A DNA stretch of 64,000 nucleotides from NCBI GenBank assembly GCA_047967505.1, contig CM106541.1, one strand, 5' to 3'. This document shows positions 50,301-59,979 of this stretch, piece after piece. Numbering within the stretch: position 1 is the first letter of the stretch; every line of letters begins with the position of its first letter. The stretch is from Dipteris shenzhenensis (Eukaryota; Polypodiophyta; Polypodiopsida; Gleicheniales). The notes under the pieces were generated by a model, which was not told the origin of the DNA, did no database searches, and saw only the letters and a list, made by a program, of their open reading frames with translations. Position numbers and translations under genes: made by a program.

Positions 50301-51937
50301 TGATCTCTCTCACAATGTACGTGCATACACACGCTGAATCCTCACTCATAAAAGTTAAGCAGGAATGAAAAGAAGAACTCGGACTCTTATCATCCACAAA
50401 GCATGGGATAACGCTAGAAACATCCAGCAAGGTGCTGACTAAAACAACAGTCAGAGATGATTATAATGCTGAGATCTGTAGGGAGCAAGTATGCTCGTAC
50501 ACTCCTCAACCTGTGCTGCCTTGAATATGCTTCAGTGGGACTGATGGAGTGTGTCCCCAAACACCCTATTTATAGGAGTGGAGACCTAGAAACCCCCCCC
50601 CTCCAAAAAAAAAACAGGCCGACTCAGGCCAGGCCCACACCCAACCAGCTGTACTGCGAGGCCTATAAATTAAAAGAGGCCCTGGCATTGCTCGCTGCCA
50701 TGCTGCCACGCATCTGCTGCAGCTACTCTTCCAGACAGACGTTAACATTCACACTGTTTCTGATGCTCTACCAGCCGGCCCCACAGTTCCAGGTAAGACT
50801 AATCTCTACCCCGATCTACTAACCCCTAACCCATCACTAATTTTGTGAGAAGTTGTCCTCGTGGCTTGTGTCTTTCGTATCTTTCATAACAACCCTCAAC
50901 TCAAGAAATCTAGCTTTGGATGATCTTTCACCGGACTTGCAACATTCTTATCTGCAAAACTTGTCGGCAAGCACTCATAACTGTATGCTTCCCAAACTTC
51001 AACATGTTACCGCTCTCACTAGGCAAGCTAGACCATTAGCAAGGACACTCTTTTCCATGGTTATCTGCTAGCTTTTACTTCGAAGAAGATATCTTTTAGA
51101 AACGTTGCAAACGTCTCTCTCTCTTTCTTCCCCTTATTTGCTTCTCTCCTCTTTGCACCTACGCCAGTAGTTCCTAAGATGATTCTTCTCCCTTCCAATT
51201 GCATCCTTCTGCCCTAGAGCTCCTTCCGTCAATCAAGGGCCCTTCATGTTTCCTCCTCTTAAGCTCTTTCCCATACTTCACAATAGCCCATTCATTGTCC
51301 TTGGCTTTTCTTTTCTAGATCCTTATATTTTAACCGACCTGTTCAGACGTTGACTTTCAATTCGAACGTCCTTTCACTAAACGATATTTTTAGATAGTCC
51401 TATGATGTGACCTGACCTACCTAGTACTTAGCAACTCTCCGGGCCCAACTAGCGAGCGAGTAAAAGATGAGATCTTCATCTCCTGCCCGCAAAAAAATTG
51501 AACTCCTCATCTTGAAAACAATGCTGTCCACTTGAGAACGTATCATGTTAACGAGCACGTAAAGAGATCGATGTACGCGTGGATGGTGAAGCATCAATTC
51601 GGATTGCATTTGGTGTTAACGATCACGTGAAGCTAAGTCGACGTAGTGAAGCGTTGGAAAAAGCAGTAACAAATCGTGAAACAAGGCTGCAGCAGGATAA
51701 GAAAAACAGACAAAAGTAGAACCCTAAACACCCTCCAAACTGCACATCATAAGCAAGCGAAAAAAGGAAAAGGGGTTCCGAAAAACCATACAAGCTGGAT
51801 ATGTCGGTGGAGATTTCGGGCCAGAAGTAATCGACGAAGGTGTTGATGTTGGTGAGGGCGTGAATCTTGAGAGCGGGGTGGGGCTCCTGGAGCATGGCAA
51901 GCAAGCCACTAGCGGTGGAGACGAGGGCGGTAGCCAT
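32628..51937 (-). CDS. RPN2: 26S proteasome regulatory subunit RPN2 (PSMD1), 14 coding exons
   Basis: RPN2 is the largest scaffold subunit of the 19S regulatory particle base. It positions the ATPase ring and helps dock ubiquitin receptors and deubiquitinase. I traced 14 coding exons, all with GT-AG borders and consistent phase, summing to 3069 nt including stop (1022 aa, against about 1004 in Arabidopsis from memory). The N-terminal helical region is residues 1-417. Proteasome/cyclosome repeats span about 440-800 (for example [67 protein letters not shown]). A charged KEKE-like stretch lies around 860-915, and the C terminus ends [11 protein letters not shown]. Exon 7 carries a variable Glu/Ala-rich insert. 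No stop or frameshift was found, so the gene looks functional. Introns 1 (10.3 kb) and 3 (3.7 kb) are swollen with mobile DNA; the others are 80-525 bp. Confidence 0.95.
33052..33589 (-). CDS. RPN2: RPN2 coding exon 13
   Basis: Acceptor GGCAG, donor GTGACT. The longest exon: [20 protein letters not shown], the conserved [20 protein letters not shown] block, then a Lys/Ala/Glu-rich tail. Confidence 0.94.
33854..34086 (-). CDS. RPN2: RPN2 coding exon 12
   Basis: Acceptor AACAG, donor GTGAGT. Begins [16 protein letters not shown] and includes [20 protein letters not shown]. Confidence 0.94.
34227..34485 (-). CDS. RPN2: RPN2 coding exon 11
   Basis: Acceptor TTGCAG, donor GTGAAA. Encodes [18 protein letters not shown] through [14 protein letters not shown], exactly in frame with exons 10 and 12. 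Confidence 0.94.
34829..35049 (-). CDS. RPN2: RPN2 coding exon 10
   Basis: Acceptor GGCAG, donor GTGAAT. Encodes [20 protein letters not shown] and [17 protein letters not shown] repeats. Confidence 0.94.
35197..35445 (-). CDS. RPN2: RPN2 coding exon 9 (first PC repeats)
   Basis: Acceptor TTTCAG, donor GTAAGT. Encodes [19 protein letters not shown] and the first proteasome/cyclosome (PC) repeats. Confidence 0.94.
35660..35795 (-). CDS. RPN2: RPN2 coding exon 8
   Basis: Acceptor TACAG, donor GTGAGT. Encodes [18 protein letters not shown] through [10 protein letters not shown]. Confidence 0.93.
35971..36353 (-). CDS. RPN2: RPN2 coding exon 7
   Basis: Acceptor GACAG, donor GTAATT. Begins [17 protein letters not shown], passes through a variable acidic/Ala-rich linker, and ends in [12 protein letters not shown]-type sequence ([11 protein letters not shown]). 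Confidence 0.93.
36434..36568 (-). CDS. RPN2: RPN2 coding exon 6
   Basis: Acceptor AACAG, donor GTGGGG. Exactly 45 codons, including [18 protein letters not shown]. Confidence 0.92.
37094..37262 (-). CDS. RPN2: RPN2 coding exon 5
   Basis: Acceptor TCTCAG, donor GTGATG. Encodes [20 protein letters not shown] through VNRREYRHE. Confidence 0.92.
37381..37492 (-). CDS. RPN2: RPN2 coding exon 4
   Basis: Acceptor TTGCAG, donor GTATGT. Encodes [16 protein letters not shown] through VERMLDK. Confidence 0.93.
37493..41173 (-). other. RPN2 intron 3 (3.7 kb) with repeat debris
   Basis: The intron holds the T/G homopolymer at 38299-38332, a ~55-bp duplicated phrase GGCTGCCTACACAGCAGCAA (39028 and 39083), a small GAGTATCTCCTCT duplication (39305 and 39332), three TTAGGG-like units near 40796-40814, and a G-rich stretch near 40930-40960. 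Several + strand frames (38816-39206) are Gln/Ala-rich repeat translations, not genes. A TGTGGAGGATG word at 41009 matches the start of the Copia LTR in intron 1, so an LTR fragment may lie at its end. Confidence 0.55.
38299..38332. repeat. T14-G20 homopolymer pair
   Basis: A run of about 14 T followed by 20 G. Length is probably unstable and may be misassembled. Confidence 0.9.
41174..41279 (-). CDS. RPN2: RPN2 coding exon 3
   Basis: Acceptor ATTTAG, donor GTAAGT. Encodes [20 protein letters not shown] and a [13 protein letters not shown] end. Confidence 0.92.
41382..41445 (-). CDS. RPN2: RPN2 coding exon 2
   Basis: Acceptor CTGCAG, donor GTGAGA. Encodes [20 protein letters not shown] and ends in phase 0. 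The single leading A completes the split Leu codon from exon 1. Confidence 0.92.
42322..42670 (+). mobile_element. Copia-type LTR (349 bp) with primer-site-like sequence
   Basis: Begins TGTGGAGGATGAATG and ends CGCTTCCGCA. A CA microsatellite and TATATAT lie inside. Immediately after comes TATGTTATCAAAGCGAGC (42673), resembling the initiator-tRNA primer site TGGTATCAGAGC. Part of it (about 42460-42512) recurs degenerately at 45245-45297, which suggests the matching 3' LTR. Located in RPN2 intron 1. Confidence 0.5.
42536..42568. repeat. (CA)n microsatellite inside the LTR
   Basis: About 11 CA units followed by CTCACTCACACTC. Confidence 0.9.
42891..44006. repeat. 378-bp tandem triplication in Copia gag N-terminal region
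   Basis: Units start at 42891, 43269 and 43647 (CGTGGAGCTCAAGGCATGCT). The first two are exactly 378 bp and the third lacks 18 bp, so all are multiples of three and keep frame. Substitutions are few, so duplication is recent relative to the surrounding decay. Each unit contains the gag start region ([24 protein letters not shown]). Confidence 0.92.
43060..44600 (+). pseudogene. Copia gag, broken
   Basis: The plus strand shows [34 protein letters not shown], then [16 protein letters not shown] near 44060, and finally a CCHC zinc knuckle (CX2CX4HX4C, about 44440-44485) with a Lys-rich tail. This is Copia gag order. Several stops (for example near 44040 and 44105) and the triplication inactivate it. 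A Copia-type pol is not recognisable beyond 44.6 kb. Confidence 0.75.
45110..45250. repeat. 24-bp GGTCAACTGACC tandem repeats
   Basis: Two full 24-bp units (TTACCTGGGTCGGGTCAACTGACC type), with partial units either side. Each carries the GGTCA-AC-TGACC inverted word. They sit just upstream of a TATATATAGGG box in the likely 3' LTR, as U3 promoter repeats would (inference). Confidence 0.7.
45311..45465 (+). pseudogene. Ty3/Gypsy gag fragment
   Basis: In one open frame the plus strand gives [20 protein letters not shown], then [13 protein letters not shown] and [13 protein letters not shown], the W-x-x-L gag core of Gypsy elements. It is cut by the LTR start at 45466. Confidence 0.7.
45466..48113 (-). 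mobile_element. LTR pair with most of its interior missing
   Basis: Two long direct copies (45511-46646 and 46973-48113, about 1.14 kb, highly similar) flank 326 bp. Read on the minus strand, both copies start TGTTGGAAAGGTCACC. The 45466-46646 copy ends with TTTCTAACA, a normal TG...CA LTR of 1181 bp. The other copy lacks its last ~45 bp. The spacer encodes a minus-strand peptide with [17 protein letters not shown], unassigned. No matching flanking duplication was found, so the structure is rearranged rather than a clean insertion. Confidence 0.6.
48114..48660 (+). mobile_element. LTR/U3-like segment with TATA box
   Basis: GTCGGTT- and GTCAAG-type words precede CCTATAAAAGG at about 48267, then a transcribed-looking leader. 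It resembles the 45.1-45.3 kb U3. No coding. Boundaries not resolved. Confidence 0.35.
49100..49830 (-). pseudogene. Copia reverse transcriptase, broken
   Basis: Reading leftward from about 49760, the minus strand shows WQAAMAAEM and [14 protein letters not shown], then KRKIIGTKG and [12 protein letters not shown], and further left [19 protein letters not shown] with [11 protein letters not shown]. These are consecutive Copia RT landmarks. Stops and frameshifts are frequent. It is opposite in strand to the Copia gag at 43-44.6 kb, so it is a separate copy. Confidence 0.7.
49831..51786 (-). other. 5' part of RPN2 intron 1
   Basis: No protein signature. A TGTTGGAGTTGAGGGCC start near 50239 could be an LTR tip, but I found no partner. 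Homopolymer runs lie near 50590-50610. Text next to exon 1 (51430-51786) is ordinary intron. Confidence 0.35.
51792..51937 (-). CDS. RPN2: RPN2 coding exon 1 (start codon)
   Basis: ATG at 51937-51935 begins [19 protein letters not shown], the conserved plant RPN2 start. The donor is GTATGG at 51791. The frame stays open upstream to about 52393 but is pyrimidine-rich 5' UTR-like sequence, so the ATG homologous to the family start was chosen. The exon ends two bases into a Leu codon. Confidence 0.93.
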
Positions 51938-52129
51938 GATTAGGGGTGATGGAGGTGGGAAAGCGACAGCTTGTGGAGGTGTTAGTCCTGCGAGAGGCAG
52001 GCAACCATGGAGAGCAGAAAAACACCGAGGTCTCAAGTTCTCTTGAAGAAGATGAAGAAGAAGAAGATGAAGTGAAAGGAAGAAGGGCTTTTGCTTGTGG
52101 AAATGGAAAAGTGAACCAGACACAAGATC

Positions 52130-52300
52130 GCCCCACAACTCCTCGGTAGCCCAGTGGTAGCCTAGCGGCCGCCCTCGTTCGATCCCTAGCAGCTTGGTGC
52201 GTAGGCGCAGCACAGCTGGGCCCCTCGATAGCGCCGAATGGGTGGGTGGGTGCGTGGCTGCTTGGGTCAAAAACAAGGTGAATGATAATAAAAGGCCTGC
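52130..52300 (+). mobile_element. SINE-like, tRNA-derived head
   Basis: TAGCCCAGTGG (about 52147-52157) fits the RNA polymerase III A box TRGCNNAGNNGG, and GTTCGATCC about 25 bp later fits the B box. Text resembles plant Au-type SINE heads as I recall them. It is only about 200 bp upstream of the RPN2 start codon, in its promoter or 5' UTR, on the opposite strand. No cloverleaf with a proper anticodon is apparent, so this is not a tRNA gene. Confidence 0.55.
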
Positions 52301-52419
52301 CCAAAATCTAAAATACCAAAAAAGAAGACTAACTGGATTTTTCCAACTTGGAAAATCTAAAATACCAAAAAAGAAGACTAATTGGATTTGCAACTTGGAA
52401 AAGAGGGTGGAGAGATGAT

Positions 52420-52453
<34 letters not shown>
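52300..52453. repeat. Two-copy ~57-bp repeat and (GA)n microsatellite
   Basis: AAATCTAAAATACCAAAAAA recurs at about 52306 and 52353 with AGAAGACTAA following. A (GA)n tract of about 16 units runs 52422-52453. Confidence 0.8.
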
Positions 52454-52455
<2 letters not shown>

Positions 52456-53640
52456 GGCGGGGGGGGAAGGAGGGAGGGAGAGAGCTAAAAATATGGAGGA
52501 TTTGTAGAAAAGAAAATAGTAATTAAATAACCCATCATTTTTTGAAAATTGAAAAATGACGATTTTTCTCTTCTTGAGAATCGTCTTCACTAAGACCTAC
52601 CTCACGGCAGGCCAAAAAAGGAAACACAAATCCTTTGATCTGATTCAAAAAACTCACAGCTAACAAACAGCACGTTATCTTAACATAGAATCGACTGGAG
52701 ACCCTTTGTATTTTTTCAAAAAAAATTCCCATGGCATTTTCACACGTAGTGGAGCTTTCCCCGGTACCTCATGTTGAGGAGTGTTTCCCTGCCGCCTTTG
52801 TTGGTGGCAAAAATACTTGATTGTGCCGCGATTGAGCCCTTCTGTGTCTCTTCTGCCTCACTCAGCCTCCCCCTCCTCCACTCAGCCCCCCTTCCTCCCT
52901 CTCCCTCTTCATCTCCTCAACCTCTCTGCTCAAACGCTCCCCTCTCTCACTTCCTCGCTCAACCCTGCCTCCTTTCTCACCACTCAATCTCTCTCCTTCA
53001 TTATCCTCCCCTTAATCTCTCTCCTTCACTATCTCACGCGCTAGCAGGAATGAGGAGATGGGAGCGGAGGCACCCTTACATGAACAGCACGAGGCGGTTG
53101 GAAATTTCAAGAACCAAGAAGCTTCTAGACTTTGAACCATGCCACCTTAATTTTTCATAAGAAACCTTAGTATGCATTAATTTTTGCCCAATCATCTTAC
53201 GTTAATCGTCTCTCACTAGCCCCGCAACAAATTCTAATACTATTTTCCAAAACATCGTGGGCACCTATTAGCATATTGGGGGGGACATACTAGACACTCA
53301 GCAACTCTCAGAACAAGGGAAAAAATGAATGACTTCTGTCATTCATAAGGCCTGCCCAAAAGGTTGTTGGGGGAAGATAGAGAGGTTGGCAGAGGAATTT
53401 GGGGGAAAGAGAGGTGTGTGTAGAGAGAAAAAGGCGCTTAACATCAATGGTAGGTGAATGGACCAATAGGGAGAAATCCCTTTCAAACAAACATCATCAC
53501 TAAGCCCTACCCAAAGGGTAGGCCAACAAAAAGTGAATCCCTCTTTTTGTTCTTGTCCTAAATGAGAGTTGTTAATCATCCTCAGAAACTTAGCAACTCT
53601 CATAACAAAAGGAGTTGCAAAAGTGTAGGATTAGTAGTTG
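52454..53640. other. Spacer upstream of RPN2 with MITE-like pieces
   Basis: A pyrimidine-rich stretch (52830-53040) gives Ser/Leu/Pro-rich frames that are not credible proteins. The phrases GGCCTGCCCAAAAGG (53350) and CTACCCAAAGGGTAGGCC (53502) are partial inverted copies, suggesting a small inverted-repeat element, unresolved. Confidence 0.35.
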
Positions 53641-53850
53641 TTAGCACTTCCTTTTGTAAACTTCCTAGTGTAATTTTTTTAGAAAATTATTGAGAGTCCT
53701 AAGTTTGTTTAGTTATACTTAGACACTTTGCATACGAAGTGTAGGATTAATATTTGTTAGCACTTAGTTTGTATAGTCATCCTTATACACTTTGCATGCA
53801 AAATGTAGGAATAATATTTGTTAGTAGAGTCCTTAGAGGTACTGGATTGA
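53600..53850. repeat. Degenerate ~65-bp tandem repeat
   Basis: Phrases AGTGTAGGATTAATATTTGT, GTTAGCACTT and CACTTTGCATACGAAGTG occur two to three times between 53615 and 53830. Confidence 0.7.
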
Positions 53851-56080
53851 AACTCCTTTTGTGAATTTCCTCGTGTAATTTCTAAAAATTTTAATTAACT
53901 TGTGGTGTTTAAAATTGCCACTAATAGACGTCATCTTGTAAAAATTGCCTTTCCATAGCCCAATGCCCTTTTAAAAACCATTCGCTTTCTCTTTTGCATC
54001 CAAAAGTTGTCGCTTTATCACTATACTTGGAGGCCATGCCCACGTGCACTTGTGCACTCTTGTTTAGTTGTAGAGCAGCAACAGCTCAAGCGATTTGGAT
54101 GTGAGTTCACCCACCTGAGCTAGTTGCCCTCGCTCAATTTCCTAAACCCCTACTGCCTGTTGATATAGGCCATGGGCAAATGTGCCTCTCATAGATCATC
54201 GTGGGTGTGAATTGGGAAGGAGGGGAAAAAAATTTGTTTGGTCACTTGATCAAGTTTAGAGACATTACTTCATTACATCTTAGGTCCCCTTTACGTTGGC
54301 TTTTTTTCTTCTTTTTTTAAAACTATTAGATGAGTTTTTTTCTTCTTCTTTTTTTACTATTAGATGAGTTTATTCCCCACTACTTTAATGGGTCACATCT
54401 TCATCCTGGCAGAGTGTTGCCATACACCCACCTAGACTTCGTAGGAGACATGAGATAAACAAAGAATTCATAGCTGTTTGGGAGATAGGAGCACCACTTA
54501 ATAGAAGCTTTTGGAGTCATGAGAACCAATATAACACAAAGAACAGGTTTAGTGAAAGGTCATGAAAAAACCCTTATTAATATGTATGGCCATGGATGAG
54601 CAAGTTGTATAAGTTAGTAGGGTATAAGTTTTGCTTGTCCTAGTGATTCATGACTACAATTGGTAGTAATTTGGTATGCCCAATGTGCTATTTTTCCTCG
54701 AGATAGTGGGATGCTTACAAGATATCTCAATGATTTAAGTTTATTTGTAAAAGTAGAGCTACATAAGTTTGTTTATTTATAATAAGTTTATTTTTCAATA
54801 AAAAATTCATTTGATTCCTTAGTTGAAAAGGAGGAGATAGCCAATTTAAGCTAAGGTCAAGAGGTGAGAACTCAAGACATCCAATACCCACTCATAAGTA
54901 AGGTCTTTCCATAAGATTTGAAATTTATTGTAAGAGTGTTTCAAATTCTTACCTAGTAAAGAAGACAAGGGAGGGAGGGGGACTGCGCGAGGGGAGGGGG
55001 AGGGGTTTGGGTGGGGAGGGTGCTACCCTCATAAATAAAAGGATGTCCTCGTTGTTCATTCTCCTCCCTTTTATTTACCACCCCTTCCCTCCTCCCTTTT
55101 CCACTAATTAATATATTTTTAAATCCTTTTCAATGGGTGGCAGGACTTATTTATCTCCTAAAGTGAATTCGTGTTCATCATTGTTATGCCTTCTATGTTG
55201 TGAGTACTACAAAATCCATCCGTTGATGAGCAGCCACCTTTGTTAGTGCATCTGGTAAAAGGTGTACCTCCTTTGCGAGGCTTGGAGCATGGGTGGCTTG
55301 CATGCATGCAGCAACATACTAGGAACTTTTTAAGCAAAGCAAAGCTTGTGACTCTTCAACTATAGCAGTAGCAGCCCTTTGAGTGCCATAGTTATAGCAA
55401 TCTTGCTAGGGAATGTCTCCACCAAATGTGCCAAGGAAGGGAGATGGTGGGATGGAGCTTGCAAAAATGGCAAAGAGACCCTAATACTGATGGATGAGCA
55501 GGATGGGAGGAAGCAACACAAAGGCACCAATGACTCCAAGAAGAGTCTTGCACTCGAATAAGAAACTATGGTGCTTTGGTATCAGATATCCTGAGGAGAA
55601 GGACTAAGGAAGGGCATAGAGCTACTACTGCGATCGGCGTGAAATGAATCCCAAGTGTAACAGAGGATTCGAGAGGTTGCCAGCTCATTGAAGAAATTAG
55701 CAAAGAAGAGAAGAGTAAATGTCAAATGGGATCGAGAGTTGATGAGCAAACTTTTGAAAGCTTGTCACTCAATAGTGAAAGAACACAAGCCAACGAAAAG
55801 AGTGGAAAGTTTGAGCAATTCAAAAATGGATACGACACCAAGGAAAACAAAGAGGGAGGATAAAAACAAGGCTAAGAGGCTTCACCTCTAAAGGGAAACA
55901 AGGTGTACCATGGCAAAAAGGACTAGGAAGAAGTATCGCACCGAATCCACAAAGGCAAAGGAGTGATTCAAGTTCTCAACAGGCACCCCTATAAAAATGG
56001 AAAGTCCTTTGGGAACTACACCAACAACCTCCACCACCACTACTCATCTAGGCCTCCAATAACTCAGTCGGTGACCCTCA
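53851..56080. other. Spacer without recognised gene
   Basis: A G-rich low-complexity block lies at 54965-55020. A 67-aa Lys/Arg-rich + frame at 55688-55891 and a 60-aa frame at 55379-55561 have no known domain. They may be the N-terminal part of the Gypsy-like gag that follows. Confidence 0.35.
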
Positions 56081-56084
56081 AGCA

Positions 56085-57850
56085 ATGGCAAGCCTGAAGG
56101 TGGAGATTACATCTCAAAAATTTACAAGAAGAGGGGGTGAAAAATATATGAAAGGAGAGGGTGAAAATCCCCATTCCCCTTTGAAGATTCCTAGAAATGG
56201 ACAATGCATTGCAATGCCATATAGAGGAAATATTTCCCTACAACATTCGTGGATAAAGGTATTGAATGGTTTGGCTACTGGTACTCAAATCATCATTTCA
56301 ACACATGAAATAAGTTGAGGAAGCTTTTTGAAGAGGTTTTAGCATGAGTTCAATGAAGAAGATGTGGTGTTGAATCTCAACCATTATCAAGCAAAAACCA
56401 AGGTAGGTAGTGCAGGACTTTGTGGCATGAATGAGTGTTGTCACCAAGCAACTAACCAATGGCCTCATGAATGGCAAAGAGTTGAGAATATGAAAATCAA
56501 TCATCCCACATGAATGTACAATGAACTACTATAGAAAGCAATTATGATCAAGAAGTGGATCATCAATAATTTCAAAAGGAAGAAAAATATATTCATGGAC
56601 AGCCAAAGCAAAGCAAAATAAAAAGTTGATTGTTAAGAAGAAATAGGCAAAGATGGATAGCAAGGAGCTAAAACGGAGATTCACATAGATCGGGCCAAGT
56701 AGACCTCCAAAAAAATAATGGGAATAAGAGGGCCACCAGAAATAGGAGAATTATGTTGCAAAAAGTGCAAAGCTAATGGGCACACCAACATTGAATGTAG
56801 GTTAGGACAATACTACATTATACACAATTGTTTAGGCCACAAAGTAAAAAAAATTGGTTCAACAAAGACAAAAGGACCATAGAGGTAAACCAAGTAGAGA
56901 GGGAGGACAGAATATCAAATAAATAGACTAAAGAATGTCAGCATTGCATGTTTCTTTTATGGGAAGGAAGGTCTCCAAGAGGACCTTAGATTGTGGAAGA
57001 AGCATGTTGATATGCTATTGAGAGCATGCAAAAATGATGAAGAGGCATTGATTGCAAGCCTACACACACATCAAGATGTTGAATTTGGTCATAAGGTCAT
57101 AGGGTATCCCAAAGAAATCCAATGAAGCTATAGGAGACAAAAGAGCCAGGGATTTGTTGGAAAGAAGAAATAAGCTAGCCAATGAAATAACCAACACAAC
57201 CCATTGGAGCATAACAAGATAAATGCAACACAACCCATTGGAGCATAACAAGATAAATGCAACATGGGAGAATTTGAGTGGGTTGAGGATGACGATTTCA
57301 ATAGGCCAACTATTGGAAATCACTCCTCCTTGCAGCAAGTTCTTTTGTGATCAATTAATTAATTGGTTGTTATAGGAACATTGACCACCAAAGTGGCAGT
57401 GGAATGAGTCAAAGTGCAAAATTTGGATCAAGATGGAGATTTGGGATGAAGAAATGCCAGTAATCAATGTCAAGGTTAGGAGTGACACAATCAAGGTAGT
57501 CCTCATCAATCTAGGTTCAAGAGTCACATAATCTCTAAAGAAAATAAAAAAATGACTCAGCTTCTTGAAGAGCTTGAAAGTGTCACCTTTCAAGATTTTC
57601 ATTTGGCAAATCAAAGCTTGGCAATGGCAAAAGACATGATTAAAGACATATGCATCAAGATAAATGGGGCTTACTTCACATTGACATTTAATGTTGCCAA
57701 AATGCAAAGTTGAGTAGCGATACCCCATGTTGTTGACTAGGTCATGGTTGAAAGGAGCCAATGTTGTGCATACTTGGGGAAATGATACAAGATTGAGAAT
57801 GAAGACAAGGGGATGCAAATAGCAATCACAACAAAATAGAACCACAAGCT
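56085..57850 (+). pseudogene. Ty3/Gypsy-like gag and protease, broken
   Basis: After a gag-like stretch with DVVLNLNHYQAKTKVG (about 56355), a CCHC zinc knuckle (CX2CX4HX4C, 56757-56798) appears, then a possible second partial knuckle. About 0.65 kb on, the protease region reads INVKVRSDTIKVVLINLGSR near 57465 and YPMLLTRSWLKGANVVHTWG near 57720. The usual protease active D-S/T-G looks altered to INLG. Many stops. No RT follows on this strand, so the element is truncated. Confidence 0.65.
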
Positions 57851-58110
57851 AAAATGCCTCAAAGTAGAGGAAACATGTGCCATGGGTATGAAGGAAAATT
57901 ACTTGCAATGAATATCCTGTCAATAACTACAATCAACGATTGGGGAAATGATACAAGATTGAGAATGAAGACAAGGGGATGCAAATAGAAATCACAAAAA
58001 AATAGAACCACAAGCTAGAATGCCTCAAAGTGGAGGAAGCATGTGCCATGGATATGAAGGAAAAGTACTAGAATGAATATCATGTCAATAATTACAATCA
58101 ATGCCACAAG
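57774..58110. repeat. 166-bp tandem duplication at the protease end
   Basis: The block beginning TTGGGGAAATGATACAAGAT at 57774 recurs at 57940 with a few substitutions. Confidence 0.9.
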
Positions 58111-59685
58111 ATTGGCAATGTAGATGCTAATGGGCAAAAAGGAGTTGAAAATGGCATTTCAAAAGGGATTCAATGAGAGATGAGCAAGGTTCGAGGAAAA
58201 TTCAAGAGGAATGTTGACATTTTTTAGTTGTCTCCCTCACCTTGGTGTCTCTCATGCACATGCTAACCTTATAAAGTGGGCCTCATTTACGAGATACTAC
58301 ATATCAGACAAGGGGAAGAGAAATCCATCAATCAAACTCTACCATTCATGCAATTAGGGGAATGAGCTAGCATTATAATGCATCCATTGATAGACTATTT
58401 GTTCTATCCTTTCAACTATGGATGAAATGTTCGATGAAACTCATCAAGAAGTGAGACAAAAGAGTAGTTTAGAGTTATGAATTGGCATTCCCTTTACATA
58501 GGCAATGAATGGCATGTGCTGAGAATTACATACATATATCAAGTCTACATGAATCTATCTCCCTTTGTTTGTGTGCATCCAAGCATAGTATTTAGGCACA
58601 TGATTTTGTATTTATGCACCAAATCTCGAGTTCAAACTTTGCCATCGTAGATTAAAAAAGCTATCCTCCCTTCATTCCCACCATAGTGAAACCCCACTTG
58701 CTGAGTTGACCTTTTTCAAAACTTGATAAGCTTCTTTCTTGACTTAGGTTGCAGAGTCATTGGGCTATTTCAAGGTCAAAGTGTTGGTATTTAGTAAGGG
58801 GTTTTTCTTGGGTGTGTCCCCTTGATGATTGCAATTCTTGGTCAATGAGGTACTTGTGTGGGTCTATTGGTTCTTGGGAGGGTGGCACTCATCTCAAAAG
58901 GGAGGAAGGGGATGAATGTATCATGTTCCTCTTCTTGTGGAGGCTATGAGATCATTGCATTTAAATGGTGCATTCGAATAAATGTGTTACTCTTCCTTAT
59001 ATTTCTCAATGACATGCACCACATGGGAATGAATGATCTCAAGGTGAGGTTATTTTGCTTCCTATGGCCTTTGCCCCATTTTTCTTGTGGTCCTCGACAT
59101 ACTAATAGTAAGTGGATCAAATGAAAGCCATGCTTGCACCTAAAGAACTTGCTAGAGCTTGTTGGAGCCACACTCATTAGAATCCTTGGCGATCATACTA
59201 CTGATTGCTTAGTGCTACATAATGGCAGCTCATTCTCAAGCAATAATCGTAGTGTAGTATTGGGTGGTAGTATTGGGTGTTGCACTAGAACTTTGATATT
59301 CTAGTTGAAAGAGTCCAATCAAATTTTGGGGGTGAAAGAGGATCTGATAGCTAAGGGATCCCAAAAGTTAGTGGAGTGGAGCTGTAGTCCACAATTGCTT
59401 GCCCTACCATTGTTTATTGGAACATGCATAGATGTGCACCCAGGCCCATTGATGCAACCCTTAAATTGTTGCCGAAATTTGAAATAGAATGTTGAAGTCC
59501 AATGGAAAACCTTGCCCTATGACCCTAAGATACTCCTTGCAAATAGATCCTTTAAACTAATGCAAGTATTCACAAATAAAAGAGTCTAGTTGGTTAATCT
59601 ACAAGGGAACCTCTTTCTTGATCTCATTAATAGCAATAAAGTGAAGATGTATCACGTTGCTACATAACATGTCCCTCATTTATGG
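58111..59685. other. Spacer without recognised gene
   Basis: Short + frames (58749-59124) lack family features. I see nothing supported. Confidence 0.35.
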
Positions 59686-59694
59686 GTATACATA

Positions 59695-59727
<33 letters not shown>

Positions 59728-59751
59728 ACATATATATATATATATATACAA
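59686..59751. repeat. (AT)n(GTAT)n(AT)n microsatellite, self-complementary
   Basis: TATATA blocks flank about six TATG units. The whole tract is close to palindromic and could fold. Confidence 0.9.
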
Positions 59752-59979
59752 CACCAAATCATGTAAAGGCTTCATACATGTGAGCCCTTGAGATGCCCTC
59801 ACCACTCACTAATTACCCAAATCATCACTGGCTCTCTCCAATAGCAATGAGACCAACTTTTATTTAGCATGTAAAGAACTACTTACAATTTTACTCGTAG
59901 ATGCCATTTGTCACATTCTTGTTGAGCCTTACTATTGTTTCTTGTCCAAATACATTGGGTTGAAGAAGAGGTAAGACCT

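Noticed and set aside
52135-52210. A functional tRNA gene
   Set aside because: A- and B-box words are present, but I could not fold acceptor and anticodon stems; SINE head is the better reading.
51623-52393. 256-aa minus-strand frame as a gene of its own
   Set aside because: Only its middle part (51937-51792) is RPN2 exon 1; the rest is leader and intron sequence.
52771-53160. 129-aa Ser/Leu/Pro-rich plus-strand frame
   Set aside because: Produced by a pyrimidine-rich tract; two frames are open at once, which marks low complexity.
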